A stretch of 64,000 nucleotides of DNA from Gemmatimonadaceae bacterium (GTDB lineage Bacteria > Gemmatimonadota > Gemmatimonadetes > Gemmatimonadales > Gemmatimonadaceae): assembly GCA_020851035.1 (NCBI GenBank), contig JADZDM010000023.1, positions 62,001-126,000 on the forward strand, given 5' to 3'. A program made the position numbers and the translations under genes. Under the pieces are notes generated by a model. The model did not search any database and had not been told where the DNA came from. It worked only from the letters and a program-made list of their open reading frames with translations. Positions 47,852 through 55,908 of this stretch are shown here, in pieces. How positions within the stretch are numbered: the first letter of the stretch is position 1; each line of letters begins with the position of its first letter.

Positions 47852-48655
47852 ATGGAATTAAAGGCTGCCATCGGAAAGCTAGAGCGCCTTGGACCCGTTC
47901 AGTCGTTGCTTCGGCGTCGCTATGTCCGGCGATTCGCAACCGTCCATGGCACGAATTGCTGGTTGGGCGTCTACGGCAGCTTCGAGGAGGCGCTGCGCGC
48001 GGCACCGCAGACCGCACCGGTCGGGTACAATCATGCGTCGGCGGCATCGCTGTACGAAGATATGGTGAATCGCGTCCAGGCAAAAGACTATCCGGCGCTC
48101 TACTGGTTGCGTCGGACGCTCGACCGCGCGTCGACGGTGTTCGATTTTGGTGGAAACGTCGGGATATCGTATTACGCGTATCAGAAGTACCTGGCTGGCT
48201 GCGGGCCGTCACATTGGACCGTCTGCGATGTGCCAGCGGTGATCAATGCCGGAAGCCGACGGGCTGTCGAGCAAGGCGCCACAGCGCTCCAGTTCACCAG
48301 CAGTTTTTCAGACGCGTCCGGTTGCGATGTGCTCTTCACGGCTGGCACGTTGCAGTACATCGAGTCACCGTTCGACGCGCTCGTAGAGACGCTTTTCAGG
48401 CGTCCGGCGCACATTGTGGTCAACATGATGCCGACGTTACCGGATCGCACGGTGATCACGCTGCAGAATATCGGCATCAGCTATTGCGCATACCGGATCA
48501 TCGAGCGCGGGGCGCTCGCACCGGCGCTGCAACGGCTGGGCTACGTTCTCGAAGATGAGTGGATCAATCCGGAGACCCGTACTCGCATGCCTTACGCGGA
48601 CGATATGCCTGGGATCACCTGGATCGGTCAATATTACCGGCTGGCGGTTTCGTGA
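47852..48655 (+). CDS. TIGR04325-type methyltransferase
   Basis: 267 residues, with GAGG seven bases before ATG 47852. SAM-binding glycine motif VFDFGGNVGISYYAY (residues ~95-110), then WTVCDVPAVINAG, DVLFTAGTLQYIE and HIVVNMMP, the order seen in TIGR04325 methyltransferases, usually found in surface-polysaccharide loci. Its base composition is visibly less GC-rich than its neighbours. It sits between an NTF2-like gene and a decayed copy of that gene, with no polysaccharide genes nearby, so it looks like cargo acquired separately. Confidence 0.85.
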   Translation: MELKAAIGKLERLGPVQSLLRRRYVRRFATVHGTNCWLGVYGSFEEALRAAPQTAPVGYNHASAASLYEDMVNRVQAKDYPALYWLRRTLDRASTVFDFGGNVGISYYAYQKYLAGCGPSHWTVCDVPAVINAGSRRAVEQGATALQFTSSFSDASGCDVLFTAGTLQYIESPFDALVETLFRRPAHIVVNMMPTLPDRTVITLQNIGISYCAYRIIERGALAPALQRLGYVLEDEWINPETRTRMPYADDMPGITWIGQYYRLAVS

Positions 48656-48744
48656 TTGTCTCACGAGAGCCATTGGCATCGCCTGATCAATCGTCGCACA
48701 GCGGTGCTGAGCGCGCTAGCGCTCGGAGTCGTCATATGCACGGT

Positions 48745-48966
48745 TTCCGGGCGACATGCGGTTCGCGTAGGCGCTCGCATGGTTCGGAGTGCGCAGCGGG
48801 GGCCGTCGGCGGCGGCGCGTGGGACACCTCGACCAGCGTCACCAAGGGTGAGTACCGTGACCGCGACATCAATTCCGTGGGTGCAGAGTTGATGGTGCTT
48901 GCACGCGTTGGTGGCGCGTGGCGGATTCGCGCCATTCACTGGTCTTCGCGCACGCCGCGCAGCTGA
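48745..48966 (+). pseudogene. Decayed copy of NTF2-like gene A
   Basis: The DNA from 48745 (GGCGACATGCG...) to the TGA at 48966 closely matches the 3' half of the gene at 47112-47627. The last ~46 codons read TSTSVTKGEYRDRDINSVG... through WRIRAIHWSSRTPRS, nearly the same protein ending. Upstream, an in-frame TAG (near 48768) and indels break the frame, and only a signal-peptide-like stretch (RRTAVLSALALGVVICTVS, ~48680-48740) remains of the N terminus. Confidence 0.8.
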
Positions 48967-49091
48967 TCGTCCGCACCATCGTTCGCACTCACGGTCCGCT
49001 GGCATCACCCGTTCGCCCGTGCCCGCGGTGCCGCATGCCGGAGCACGTCCACCCGTTCATCACCTGACCCTCTGCACCGAGCGAGCCTCCG

Positions 49092-49643
49092 ATGCGTCCC
49101 GTGACTGCAGCGCTGTCCACGCTACTTCCCGCCATTGTCCTGAGTGCGATTGTCGCGCCTGCCGCAGCGTCTGCGCCGGCCAACGATGGCACACGCTCGT
49201 CGACTGCTACGCCTGCCGCCAGCATGTCCGACAGCACGGACGCCATCGCAACGCTCCGCGCCGTCTTCGCCGCAGCGGAGCGCGGTGACCTGCTCGCGCT
49301 GGACTCGCTGTATGCCGGTGAGAGCCTGACCGTGGTGGAAGGTGCGGGCATCAACCGCGGCTGGGCTGACTACCGCGATCATCATCTCGGTCCTGAAATC
49401 AAGGTGATGAAGAACTTCGTGTACCGGCCCGAGGAGATCGAGGTGCACGTCGCCGGCACGACCGCATGGACGACGTTCCGGTACACGCTCAAGGCCGACA
49501 TGAACGGCCGGTCGATTGACAACGTCGGACGTGGCACAGCGATCCTGATCCGGCGAGGCACCGCCGCCAATGGCCGGTGGGTGGTGCGCCACATCCAGAC
49601 GAGCTCGCGCGCGCGGCGTGCGGGTGATCCGCCCGCGACCTGA
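49092..49643 (+). CDS. Secreted NTF2-like (DUF4440-type) protein B
   Basis: 183 residues. Signal peptide (LSTLLPAIVLSAIVAPAAASA), a Ser/Thr/Ala linker, then an NTF2-like domain: AIATLRAVFAAAERGDLLALDSLYAGESLTVVEGAG, DYRDHHLGPEIK and paired strands with TTAWTTFRYTLKAD, ending WVVRHIQTSSRARRAGD. Related to protein A in architecture but diverged. A ~70-bp remnant related to its C-terminal half is at 54354-54427. No function assigned; recurrence in the copper section suggests a link. Confidence 0.8.
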   Translation: MRPVTAALSTLLPAIVLSAIVAPAAASAPANDGTRSSTATPAASMSDSTDAIATLRAVFAAAERGDLLALDSLYAGESLTVVEGAGINRGWADYRDHHLGPEIKVMKNFVYRPEEIEVHVAGTTAWTTFRYTLKADMNGRSIDNVGRGTAILIRRGTAANGRWVVRHIQTSSRARRAGDPPAT

Positions 49644-49700
49644 CCGTCGGACCTGACGACGAGAAAAGATCAGGGGCTTTCGCGCACGCCGGGGCCGCTG

Positions 49701-49717
49701 CACTTTACGAGGAGTAA
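49701..49717. promoter_or_regulatory. Operator copy 3 (CTTTAC-N5-GTAAAG)
   Basis: CTTTACGAGGAGTAAAG: six-base arms, five-base centre, the same geometry as the copB/blaI copies. Upstream of the copC remnant and the TonB receptor gene. Confidence 0.7.
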
Positions 49718-49784
49718 AGGAGCGGTCATCTTCGGGCTCATGTGCGGCGGAACAGTCGGTCAGCCGGCGTGTCGCCCTCGTCTC

Positions 49785-49860
49785 ATGGTCACCTGGCACG
49801 CGGCCGATGCAGGCGGCCGCCCGATGCACGGGACGTACACCTTCTCCGTCGACGCACCGA
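49785..49860 (+). pseudogene. copC: copC C-terminal remnant
   Basis: Frame from 49785 reads MVTWHAADAGGRPMHGTYTF followed by SVDAP, matching the last strand pair of CopC (the intact copy at 55437-55832 has VSWQAAGADGHPMRGSYAF). Nothing else of the domain survives, upstream or downstream. The following ~290 bases to 50153 hold no gene I can support. Confidence 0.7.
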
Positions 49861-50153
49861 CCCCGAAACGATGCGACGCGTGTGACGGTGAGCTGTCTCT
49901 TGACGCGCGCCTTGCGTCCGCATTCAGCATCAGCAGAGAGTGGTGGTATCGCACAGTGTGGCTGTTGTTCGATGGACCTAGGACCGATGAACGCGTCGTA
50001 TCCTCGCTCGCCGTTGAATGCCCACCCTCGCCGGAGGCCGATTCCGAGCTCGAAAGGCGTCGCGCCGGCTTGCCGCCCATTCTCTGCACGCAGCACCGCG
50101 CTTCCGCGGCGTTCAGCACAATCCGCGAATCCACCCATCACCATCTCCTCCCC

Positions 50154-52522
50154 ATGCCCACCTTCGTCAAGCTTCAACGCTCGCGGCTACATCGCAGAGT
50201 GATTGCGCTCCTCGGCCTCGCCTCCGCCCTCGCGGCAAGTCCACTCGCGGCGCAGGAGACAGGAGGCGTCGCGACTGCGCGCGGTCAGGTCGTGACCCCA
50301 GCTGGAGTTCCGGTACCGCGCGCGACCATCGAGTTGCTGCCCGCCGCGGGACGCGCGGGACGCACTGTGCGCACCGATGACAATGGACGCTTCATGTTGA
50401 CGACACCCGCCGCCGGTCGTGCGCGACTGCGTGCGACGTCCATCGGATACGTACCCTCGAGCGTCGAGGTCGACCTCGTCATCGGGCGCGAGGTGACGGC
50501 GAACATCACCCTCGTCGCAATGCCGTCGGTCCTGAATCAGGTCGTGGTGTCCGCCTCGCGCAGCGGCCAGGAACTGGCCAAGGTTCCCGCATCCGTCAGC
50601 GTCGTCTCGGCGGACGTCATTCAGGGGACTGGTCGTCGTAACACGAGCGTGGAAGAAGCATTGCGGAACGTGCCGGGCGTCGTCGTCCGCGACCAGCTTG
50701 GCGGTGCTTCGCGCGCCACCATCGCGATCCGCGGTGCTGGCTCCTCGAACACCTTCGGTATTCGCGGCATCAGGCTCCTGATCGACGGCGTGCCGAAGAA
50801 CAATGCCGGCGGCTCCGGACAGGATCTGGCCAACCTGGACATGTCGTCCATCGCCAGCATCGAAGTGCTCCGTGGCCCTGCGTCAACGTTGTACGGGAAT
50901 CAGGCCGGCGGTGTCGTCTCCATGACGAGCGAGGCCGGAGGCGAGACTCGGCGGCAGGGCAGGTCCTCGGCGGGAGCTTCGGCTTCGCCCGCGTGCACGC
51001 CAAGGCCACCGGCGACGCATTCGGTGGAACCGTGGGATACCTGTTCAGCGCGTGGCGCACGCAGCAGGACGGTTATCGCGACAACTCCAACTTTGACCAG
51101 ACGGGGTTCTCGTCCAAATTCGTCTTCAAGCCGGACGCAAAGAGCACGATCACCGCAGTCATGTCGTACGACAATCTCGGGCAGGACGTGTCTGGTGGCC
51201 TGACCGAAGGCGAGATGCGCGCGACCCCGCGCATCGCGGACTCCACCTCGTTCGCGCGGGTGGGCGGCGTGCGTCTCGACAACTTCGGGCGCTTCGACGA
51301 ATTCCGCTTCGGCCTGAATGTGCAACGGGCACTGACGGCGACCGAGCAGTTCGAGACACAGCTGTTCTATGTGCCGCGGACGATCCACGAAGGCCCTGCC
51401 CTGACACAGTTCATTCAGCAGGGCTTCGAGAACCGCGGCGTGACCGCACGCTTGCTGTCCACCCGGCCCATCGGTTCAGTTGGGAGTCGCTTCACGACGG
51501 GCGTGGACTTCCACGACACGCCCATCCAGACGACGACCACCGGACGGCCCGGCACGGCGGCGGCGGGCACCGCCTTCTCCTCGTTCGACGAACAAGCCAC
51601 CGCGGTGGGCGTCTACGCGTTGGAGGAGCTCGCCCTCGGCACGAAGGTCACCCTGACGGCCGGCGCCCGGTACGACAACATCCGCTTCGCGCAACAGAAC
51701 AAGCTGCGGAGCGCTCAGACGGAGCCTCGCACCTTCACGCGGACGACGCCCAAGATCGGCCTCACGTACCGCGTGAACCCCTCGCTCTCCACCTTCGCGA
51801 ACTTCAGCGAGTCGTTCGAGGCTCCGGTCATCGGCAACCTGCGAAACTCTCCCCGGACGGATGGGGAGTTCATCACGAACCAAGTGGTGAAGCCGCTGAC
51901 GATCCGGACGCTCGAGGTCGGGACGCGAGGCGTGGTTGGTCGTGGCTCCTTCGAGCTCACCGTCTTCACGCAGCGGCTGCGTGACCAGCAGGTGAACGTG
52001 AACTTCGTGCGTCCTGCACCGCTCACCGGACAGTTCGGTGCGCTGGTCAACGCCGCCGAGGTCAAGCAGTCAGGTGTGGAAGCAGGAGCCAAGGTGTCGC
52101 TCACGAGCGCACTCACCTTGGCCGGCACATACACATACTCGGACTTCAGCTACTCCCGCTACGAAGCCGGTCCGAACAACTTCAGTGGCAATGAGCTCCC
52201 CGGAATCCCGAAGCACAATGGATTCGTGGAACTGCGTTATCAGGATTCACGTGGGCTGTCGGGCGGAATCGAGTACCAGTCGGTCGGGAAGTTCTTCGTG
52301 AATGATGCGAACACGGCCGAGAATGCGGCGTACTCGCTCGTCAACCTTCGGGCGGGCTGGGCACTGCAGCTCGGCCGCACGCAGTTCGCCCCCTTCGTGG
52401 CGGTGAACAACGTGTTCTCCGAGAAGTACTCGTCACAGCCGCAGATCAACGCTGGCGCAGGTCGATTCTTCAACCCGCTCCCCGAGATCAACTACGCGAT
52501 GGGGCTGAAGATCAATTGGTAG
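50154..52522 (+). pseudogene. TonB-dependent receptor with a single-base frameshift
   Basis: ATG 50154 starts a signal peptide (VIALLGLASALAASPLAAQ), a carboxypeptidase-regulatory-like domain (~residues 45-125), then the plug: RNTSVEEALRNVPGVVVRD, ...IEVLRGPASTLYGNQAGGVV. At about 50950-50960 (CGGCGGCAGGGCAGG) the coding frame changes by -1, as if one G were missing. From there a second frame continues as a clean 22-strand-type barrel to PEINYAMGLKINW, ending in Trp. Both halves are otherwise intact, so it is either a recent mutation or a sequencing/assembly error. If repaired, the receptor would be ~790 residues. Substrate: a metal complex is inferred from the neighbours only. Confidence 0.85.
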
Positions 52523-52531
52523 CTGACCGTC

Positions 52532-52569
52532 GACGTCGCACTGGTGCTCGTTTGCACCAGTGCGACGTC
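52532..52569 (+). terminator. Strong hairpin after the TonB receptor
   Basis: Perfect 16-bp stem (GACGTCGCACTGGTGC and its complement) with loop TCGTTT, ten bases after the receptor stop. No T run follows. It overlaps the beginning of the longest open frame of the next gene, which argues for a later start there. Confidence 0.6.
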
Positions 52570-52652
52570 GTCGACCGTTCGTCATGGGCATGCGATGTCT
52601 CTCACGTTCCCATTTGTCCGTGTACCGGGTCGCCACCAACGGGGAGCATGCC

Positions 52653-54131
52653 GTGATTGCATCACGAGCGAAGGGACAGATTGCCACCTGGCATCGGTGG
52701 CTGGGCTTGGGGCTGACGGTGCCGCTGCTCGGATGGATCATCTCCGCCGCGGTGATGATGCTCGTCTCGATGAATGCACCGAATGGCCTCGCGGGCATTT
52801 ACGCGCTGAATCCCTACAACTCGGTGGACGTCCGACTGGATGCGGCGACGGTGGATCCGAACACGATCCTTCAGCAGCTCTCGTCAGTCCATCACCTCGA
52901 GCGCATCTACTGGCTGCGACTGCAGTCTCGTGGTCCGCATCTCTGGTACGTCGTGAAGCCAACTCCCTTCGCGCTGGCCATGGTGTTCGATGCGCGCACC
53001 GGAGAACGTCTGGACCCGCTCCCGGACTCGTTACTCGCGACCGTGGCTGGCGAGGCGCTCGTCGGTGCCCGAGTCGTGAAGCTGGAGTCCGCGACCGAGT
53101 ACAATCGCTACTACACGGTTGATCGCCTCCCGGTTGTCCGAGCGCATGTCGACGGACAACAGGAAGCCCGGCTGATCCTCTCGCGTGACGAGGGCCGCAC
53201 GCTTCGCCGCTTGAACGCGGAGTCCGAACGCTTCGAGTGGTGGTATCGCGCGGCCCACGTCAATCAGTTCAGCGCCCACATGGGCCTCTGGACCACACTG
53301 CTCTACCTTTGCGGCGCCGCGGTGATCGTGACCAGCGTGTTCGGCTACATGCTGTTTTGGTGGCGGCGGCCGCGCGCACCTGCAGCCACCCAGGTTGAGC
53401 AGGCCGGACGGCCATGGATGCGCGCGCGGAATCTGCACCGGAAGCTTGGCGTCGTCGCAGGGGGGATCCTCGCCATCCAGATGCTCGTCGGTGCGTATCT
53501 CTGGCTCAGCCTCGGACCGCTGGAAGATCCCTTCCGTGGGAAGACGAGCTTCAGCACCGATTGGCAGGGAGGGTTCTCGACACAGCAGTCGGTCGCGACG
53601 CCGAACGAGGTGCTCAGCCGCGTCGCTGCATCGTTGCCGCCAAGCCCGCGCCCGGTCCAGGCAATCGAGTGGTGGCGGCTCGGCGAGCAGGATGCGTGGG
53701 CGATCACCACGCGCATGGACGAGCCGACGCGCGTCGTCACCGCCTCCGGCGTGTCGATGCAGTCGCTCACTGCTGCTTTGGCCGGCGAAATCGCGCGGCA
53801 GGAGGTCGTCGGCCATCCGCCCTTCGTGTTGGTGGGCGCCTCGACGCAGCTCTCGACGGATCTCAATCGAGTTTTGCCCGTCTACCGGTTTCGATTCGAT
53901 GACCCACAGCGCACCGACGTGTACGTCTCCAATACCACCGGGCAGGTCATTCAGCGCCGCCCATTTTTCTGGCGCATGTTCGGTCCATTCCTGGCCGTTC
54001 ACATGTTTTCGTTCACGGGAAACAAGACCTTCGACGTGATACTCCTGGCATCATTTCAGCTCCTCGTCCTCGGCATGATCGCCTCCGGGTGGCGCGTGCG
54101 TTTCCCTGGAAAGACCAGCCGTGAAGCCTGA
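52653..54131 (+). CDS. PepSY-associated transmembrane protein
   Basis: 492 residues from GTG 52653, which follows GGGGAG by six bases (ATG 52584/52590 are alternatives with no clear ribosome site). Helices near residues 17-40, ~210-235, ~262-285 and ~460-480 surround two PepSY-type periplasmic regions; HRWLGLGLTVPLLGWIIS, HVNQFSAHMGLWTT and NLHRKLGVVAGGILAIQMLVGAYLW match the family. These proteins are often ferric-siderophore reductases or accessory factors encoded next to TonB receptors, as here. Copper or iron reduction is plausible but not shown. Confidence 0.82.
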   Translation: MIASRAKGQIATWHRWLGLGLTVPLLGWIISAAVMMLVSMNAPNGLAGIYALNPYNSVDVRLDAATVDPNTILQQLSSVHHLERIYWLRLQSRGPHLWYVVKPTPFALAMVFDARTGERLDPLPDSLLATVAGEALVGARVVKLESATEYNRYYTVDRLPVVRAHVDGQQEARLILSRDEGRTLRRLNAESERFEWWYRAAHVNQFSAHMGLWTTLLYLCGAAVIVTSVFGYMLFWWRRPRAPAATQVEQAGRPWMRARNLHRKLGVVAGGILAIQMLVGAYLWLSLGPLEDPFRGKTSFSTDWQGGFSTQQSVATPNEVLSRVAASLPPSPRPVQAIEWWRLGEQDAWAITTRMDEPTRVVTASGVSMQSLTAALAGEIARQEVVGHPPFVLVGASTQLSTDLNRVLPVYRFRFDDPQRTDVYVSNTTGQVIQRRPFFWRMFGPFLAVHMFSFTGNKTFDVILLASFQLLVLGMIASGWRVRFPGKTSREA

Positions 54132-54135
54132 CGGG

Positions 54136-54351
54136 ATGTCGGTGCGAACAGATCGCACAGGGCACCGCGCCGTCCACCGTCAGACGCGGCCGCGCCGACC
54201 ATTCGCGAGATCCGACCGCATCGCCCTGATCCTCGGGGTCCTACTGGCGGCGGGGATGTTCGTCTGGGTCAGCGTACGAGCGACGCAGAACCTGCTGAGG
54301 GATCGGACGGTCGGGGAAGGACGAGCAGCTTCGGAGATGGAACGCCATTGA
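54136..54351 (+). CDS. Small single-helix membrane protein
   Basis: 71 residues from ATG 54136 (GTG 54121 overlaps the previous stop). A basic N terminus is followed by one helix (IALILGVLLAAGMFVWVSV) and a short polar tail. It lies directly after the PepSY gene, where small membrane accessory proteins are frequent. No family recognised. Confidence 0.5.
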   Translation: MSVRTDRTGHRAVHRQTRPRRPFARSDRIALILGVLLAAGMFVWVSVRATQNLLRDRTVGEGRAASEMERH

Positions 54352-54353
54352 TC

Positions 54354-54427
54354 CGTGATCGCTGACACGACCGCATGGACCACGTTCCACCAGACGCTGA
54401 CGGGTCGGGGCCGCGTTCTCGCGTGAC
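54354..54427 (+). pseudogene. Remnant of an NTF2-like gene
   Basis: The sequence reads VIADTTAWTTFHQTLTGRGRVLA then stop. DNA around ACGACCGCATGGAC is shared with the NTF2-like gene B (49460-49490), including 22 of 23 consecutive bases. Only this short piece survives. Confidence 0.6.
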
Positions 54428-54450
54428 AGCAACCGCCGAACACGCGCCGA

Positions 54451-55410
54451 CTAACCCTCCGCGGGCGTCGGCGTCGCGACGAGGATCGCTGTCATGAGGA
54501 GCACCAGCAGGCCAAAGGCGAGCTCGACTCGCACAGCCCGAACAAGATCGCCAGCCGCCCGCTCCTCCGAGCGCAGCCGCGGAGTGATCCATCGCCAGTT
54601 CGCGAGTCCAGCGAGTAGCATCGGTGTCAGCACGAGCAGTTTGACGCCAAGCGTCCGTCCATACGTACTGTCGAAGAGCGCGCTGACGCTGCCGACGTGG
54701 AGCCATGCCGCAAATGCACCGGTCACGACGATCAGAGACACTGCGATCAGCGCCACATTCGAGAAGCGGATGATTGCGGTCGCCAGCATCTCGCCGCGCA
54801 TCGGCTCCGCCGTCCGTCGAGAGGATGGCAGCACGACAAGGACCAGCACCGCAATGCCGCCCACCCACGTACCCGCTGCGGACGCGTGCAGTGTGTCAGC
54901 AACGACGGCGAGCGGCCGCAGCGTCTCACTCGATGCGGCGTGTCCCGACAAGGCAAACGACACCGCCAGCACGAGCGCGACGATGGCCCCGATAGACCAC
55001 GCGCGGAGCTGAGCAGCGCCGCGCTGCAGCGTCCATGCGACGAGCGCGCCAACAGCTAACGCGACGGCTTCGACGAGCCACGCGTGTCCCCACAGCGTCT
55101 TGCGCAGCATCGTCAGGACCATCTCCGCCTGAGGCCAGAGCGTCGTGTCGTCGAAAGCATGCGCCTGTGCCCAGAGACGCAGGACCAATGACGATGCGAG
55201 CAACACGAGCGCCACGCGCGACAGACGAATGAGCGATGCCCGCGAGACGCTGTGTGCTGACATCCCGCCGTCGGCAGCGTCCCTGCACCACGTCAGTGAC
55301 GCGCTGACGCTGCCGGCCCAGAGACTGAACGCCACGTATTGCAGCAGGCGCACCGCCACGTAACCGGGCGACTCCACGCCGAATGGCGTCGGCATCACGT
55401 CCATCGGCAC
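54451..55410 (-). CDS. copD: CopD-family copper-related membrane protein
   Basis: 319 residues, eight predicted helices. Family marks include RLLQYVAFSLWAGSVSASL in helix 1, SGHAASSETLRPLAVVADTLHASAAGTWVGG (His pairs typical of CopD) and LLVLTPMLLAGLANWRWITPRL. CopD with CopC is involved in copper uptake or tolerance at the inner membrane. It starts 27 bases after copC on the same strand, so the two form an operon. Confidence 0.9.
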   Translation of the reverse strand: MPMDVMPTPFGVESPGYVAVRLLQYVAFSLWAGSVSASLTWCRDAADGGMSAHSVSRASLIRLSRVALVLLASSLVLRLWAQAHAFDDTTLWPQAEMVLTMLRKTLWGHAWLVEAVALAVGALVAWTLQRGAAQLRAWSIGAIVALVLAVSFALSGHAASSETLRPLAVVADTLHASAAGTWVGGIAVLVLVVLPSSRRTAEPMRGEMLATAIIRFSNVALIAVSLIVVTGAFAAWLHVGSVSALFDSTYGRTLGVKLLVLTPMLLAGLANWRWITPRLRSEERAAGDLVRAVRVELAFGLLVLLMTAILVATPTPAEG

Positions 55411-55436
55411 GTCATGTACCGGCGCCCGGCGCTATG

Positions 55437-55832
55437 TCAGTGCGCGTGCGCGGCGGCCACCGTGAATGCGTACGAACCACGCATCGGATGTCCGTCGGCG
55501 CCGGCCGCCTGCCACGACACCGTGTACCGACCGGGTCCAACCGGCGCCTTGAACGTCGCCACCAGCGTCTTCGGGTCGGCCGCGTCTGCAGCGACGGCGT
55601 TCAGCGCGACCGCGCGTCGTGAGGAGTCGACCATCGTGATCCGGCTCATCGCCGGTTCGAGCGCTTCCTGGAACGTCAGGCGCAGCATGGTGGGTGCCGC
55701 GGTGACCGTGCTGTTCACCGCGGGCGCGGCGGAGACCAGTCGCGGATGCAGCATGGCGTACGCGGGCGCCGCGAACAGTACCGTGGCAACCACGATGCGG
55801 CGCAGCATGAGAGAACGAAGCATATGAGACAC
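55437..55832 (-). CDS. copC: CopC-type periplasmic copper-binding protein
   Basis: 131 residues. Signal peptide (RRIVVATVLFAAPAYA), then a mature N terminus MLHPRLVSAAPAVNSTV with the His of the Cu(II) site, the Met-containing LRLTFQEALEPAMSRITMV, PVGPGRYTVSWQAAGADGHPMRGSYAFTV and a His tail AAAHAH. A cupredoxin-like beta-barrel chaperone of the periplasm. The start is ATG 55832 or 55823. It forms an operon with copD; a decayed relative lies at 49785-49860. Confidence 0.92.
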   Translation of the reverse strand: MSHMLRSLMLRRIVVATVLFAAPAYAMLHPRLVSAAPAVNSTVTAAPTMLRLTFQEALEPAMSRITMVDSSRRAVALNAVAADAADPKTLVATFKAPVGPGRYTVSWQAAGADGHPMRGSYAFTVAAAHAH

Positions 55833-55908
55833 TCGTATTTGAAAGGTGAGGTGCGGCGAGCACTGGCCCGCAGCGAAATGGTTGGTACACCGAACAGCGC
55901 CGAGCCGG

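Noticed and set aside
49122-50177. 351-codon minus-strand frame across NTF2-like gene B and the copC remnant
   Set aside because: It overlaps a clear plus-strand gene; the piece covering 49860-50150 looks somewhat protein-like (GLRRGWAFNGERG) but I cannot tie it to a family or a start site.
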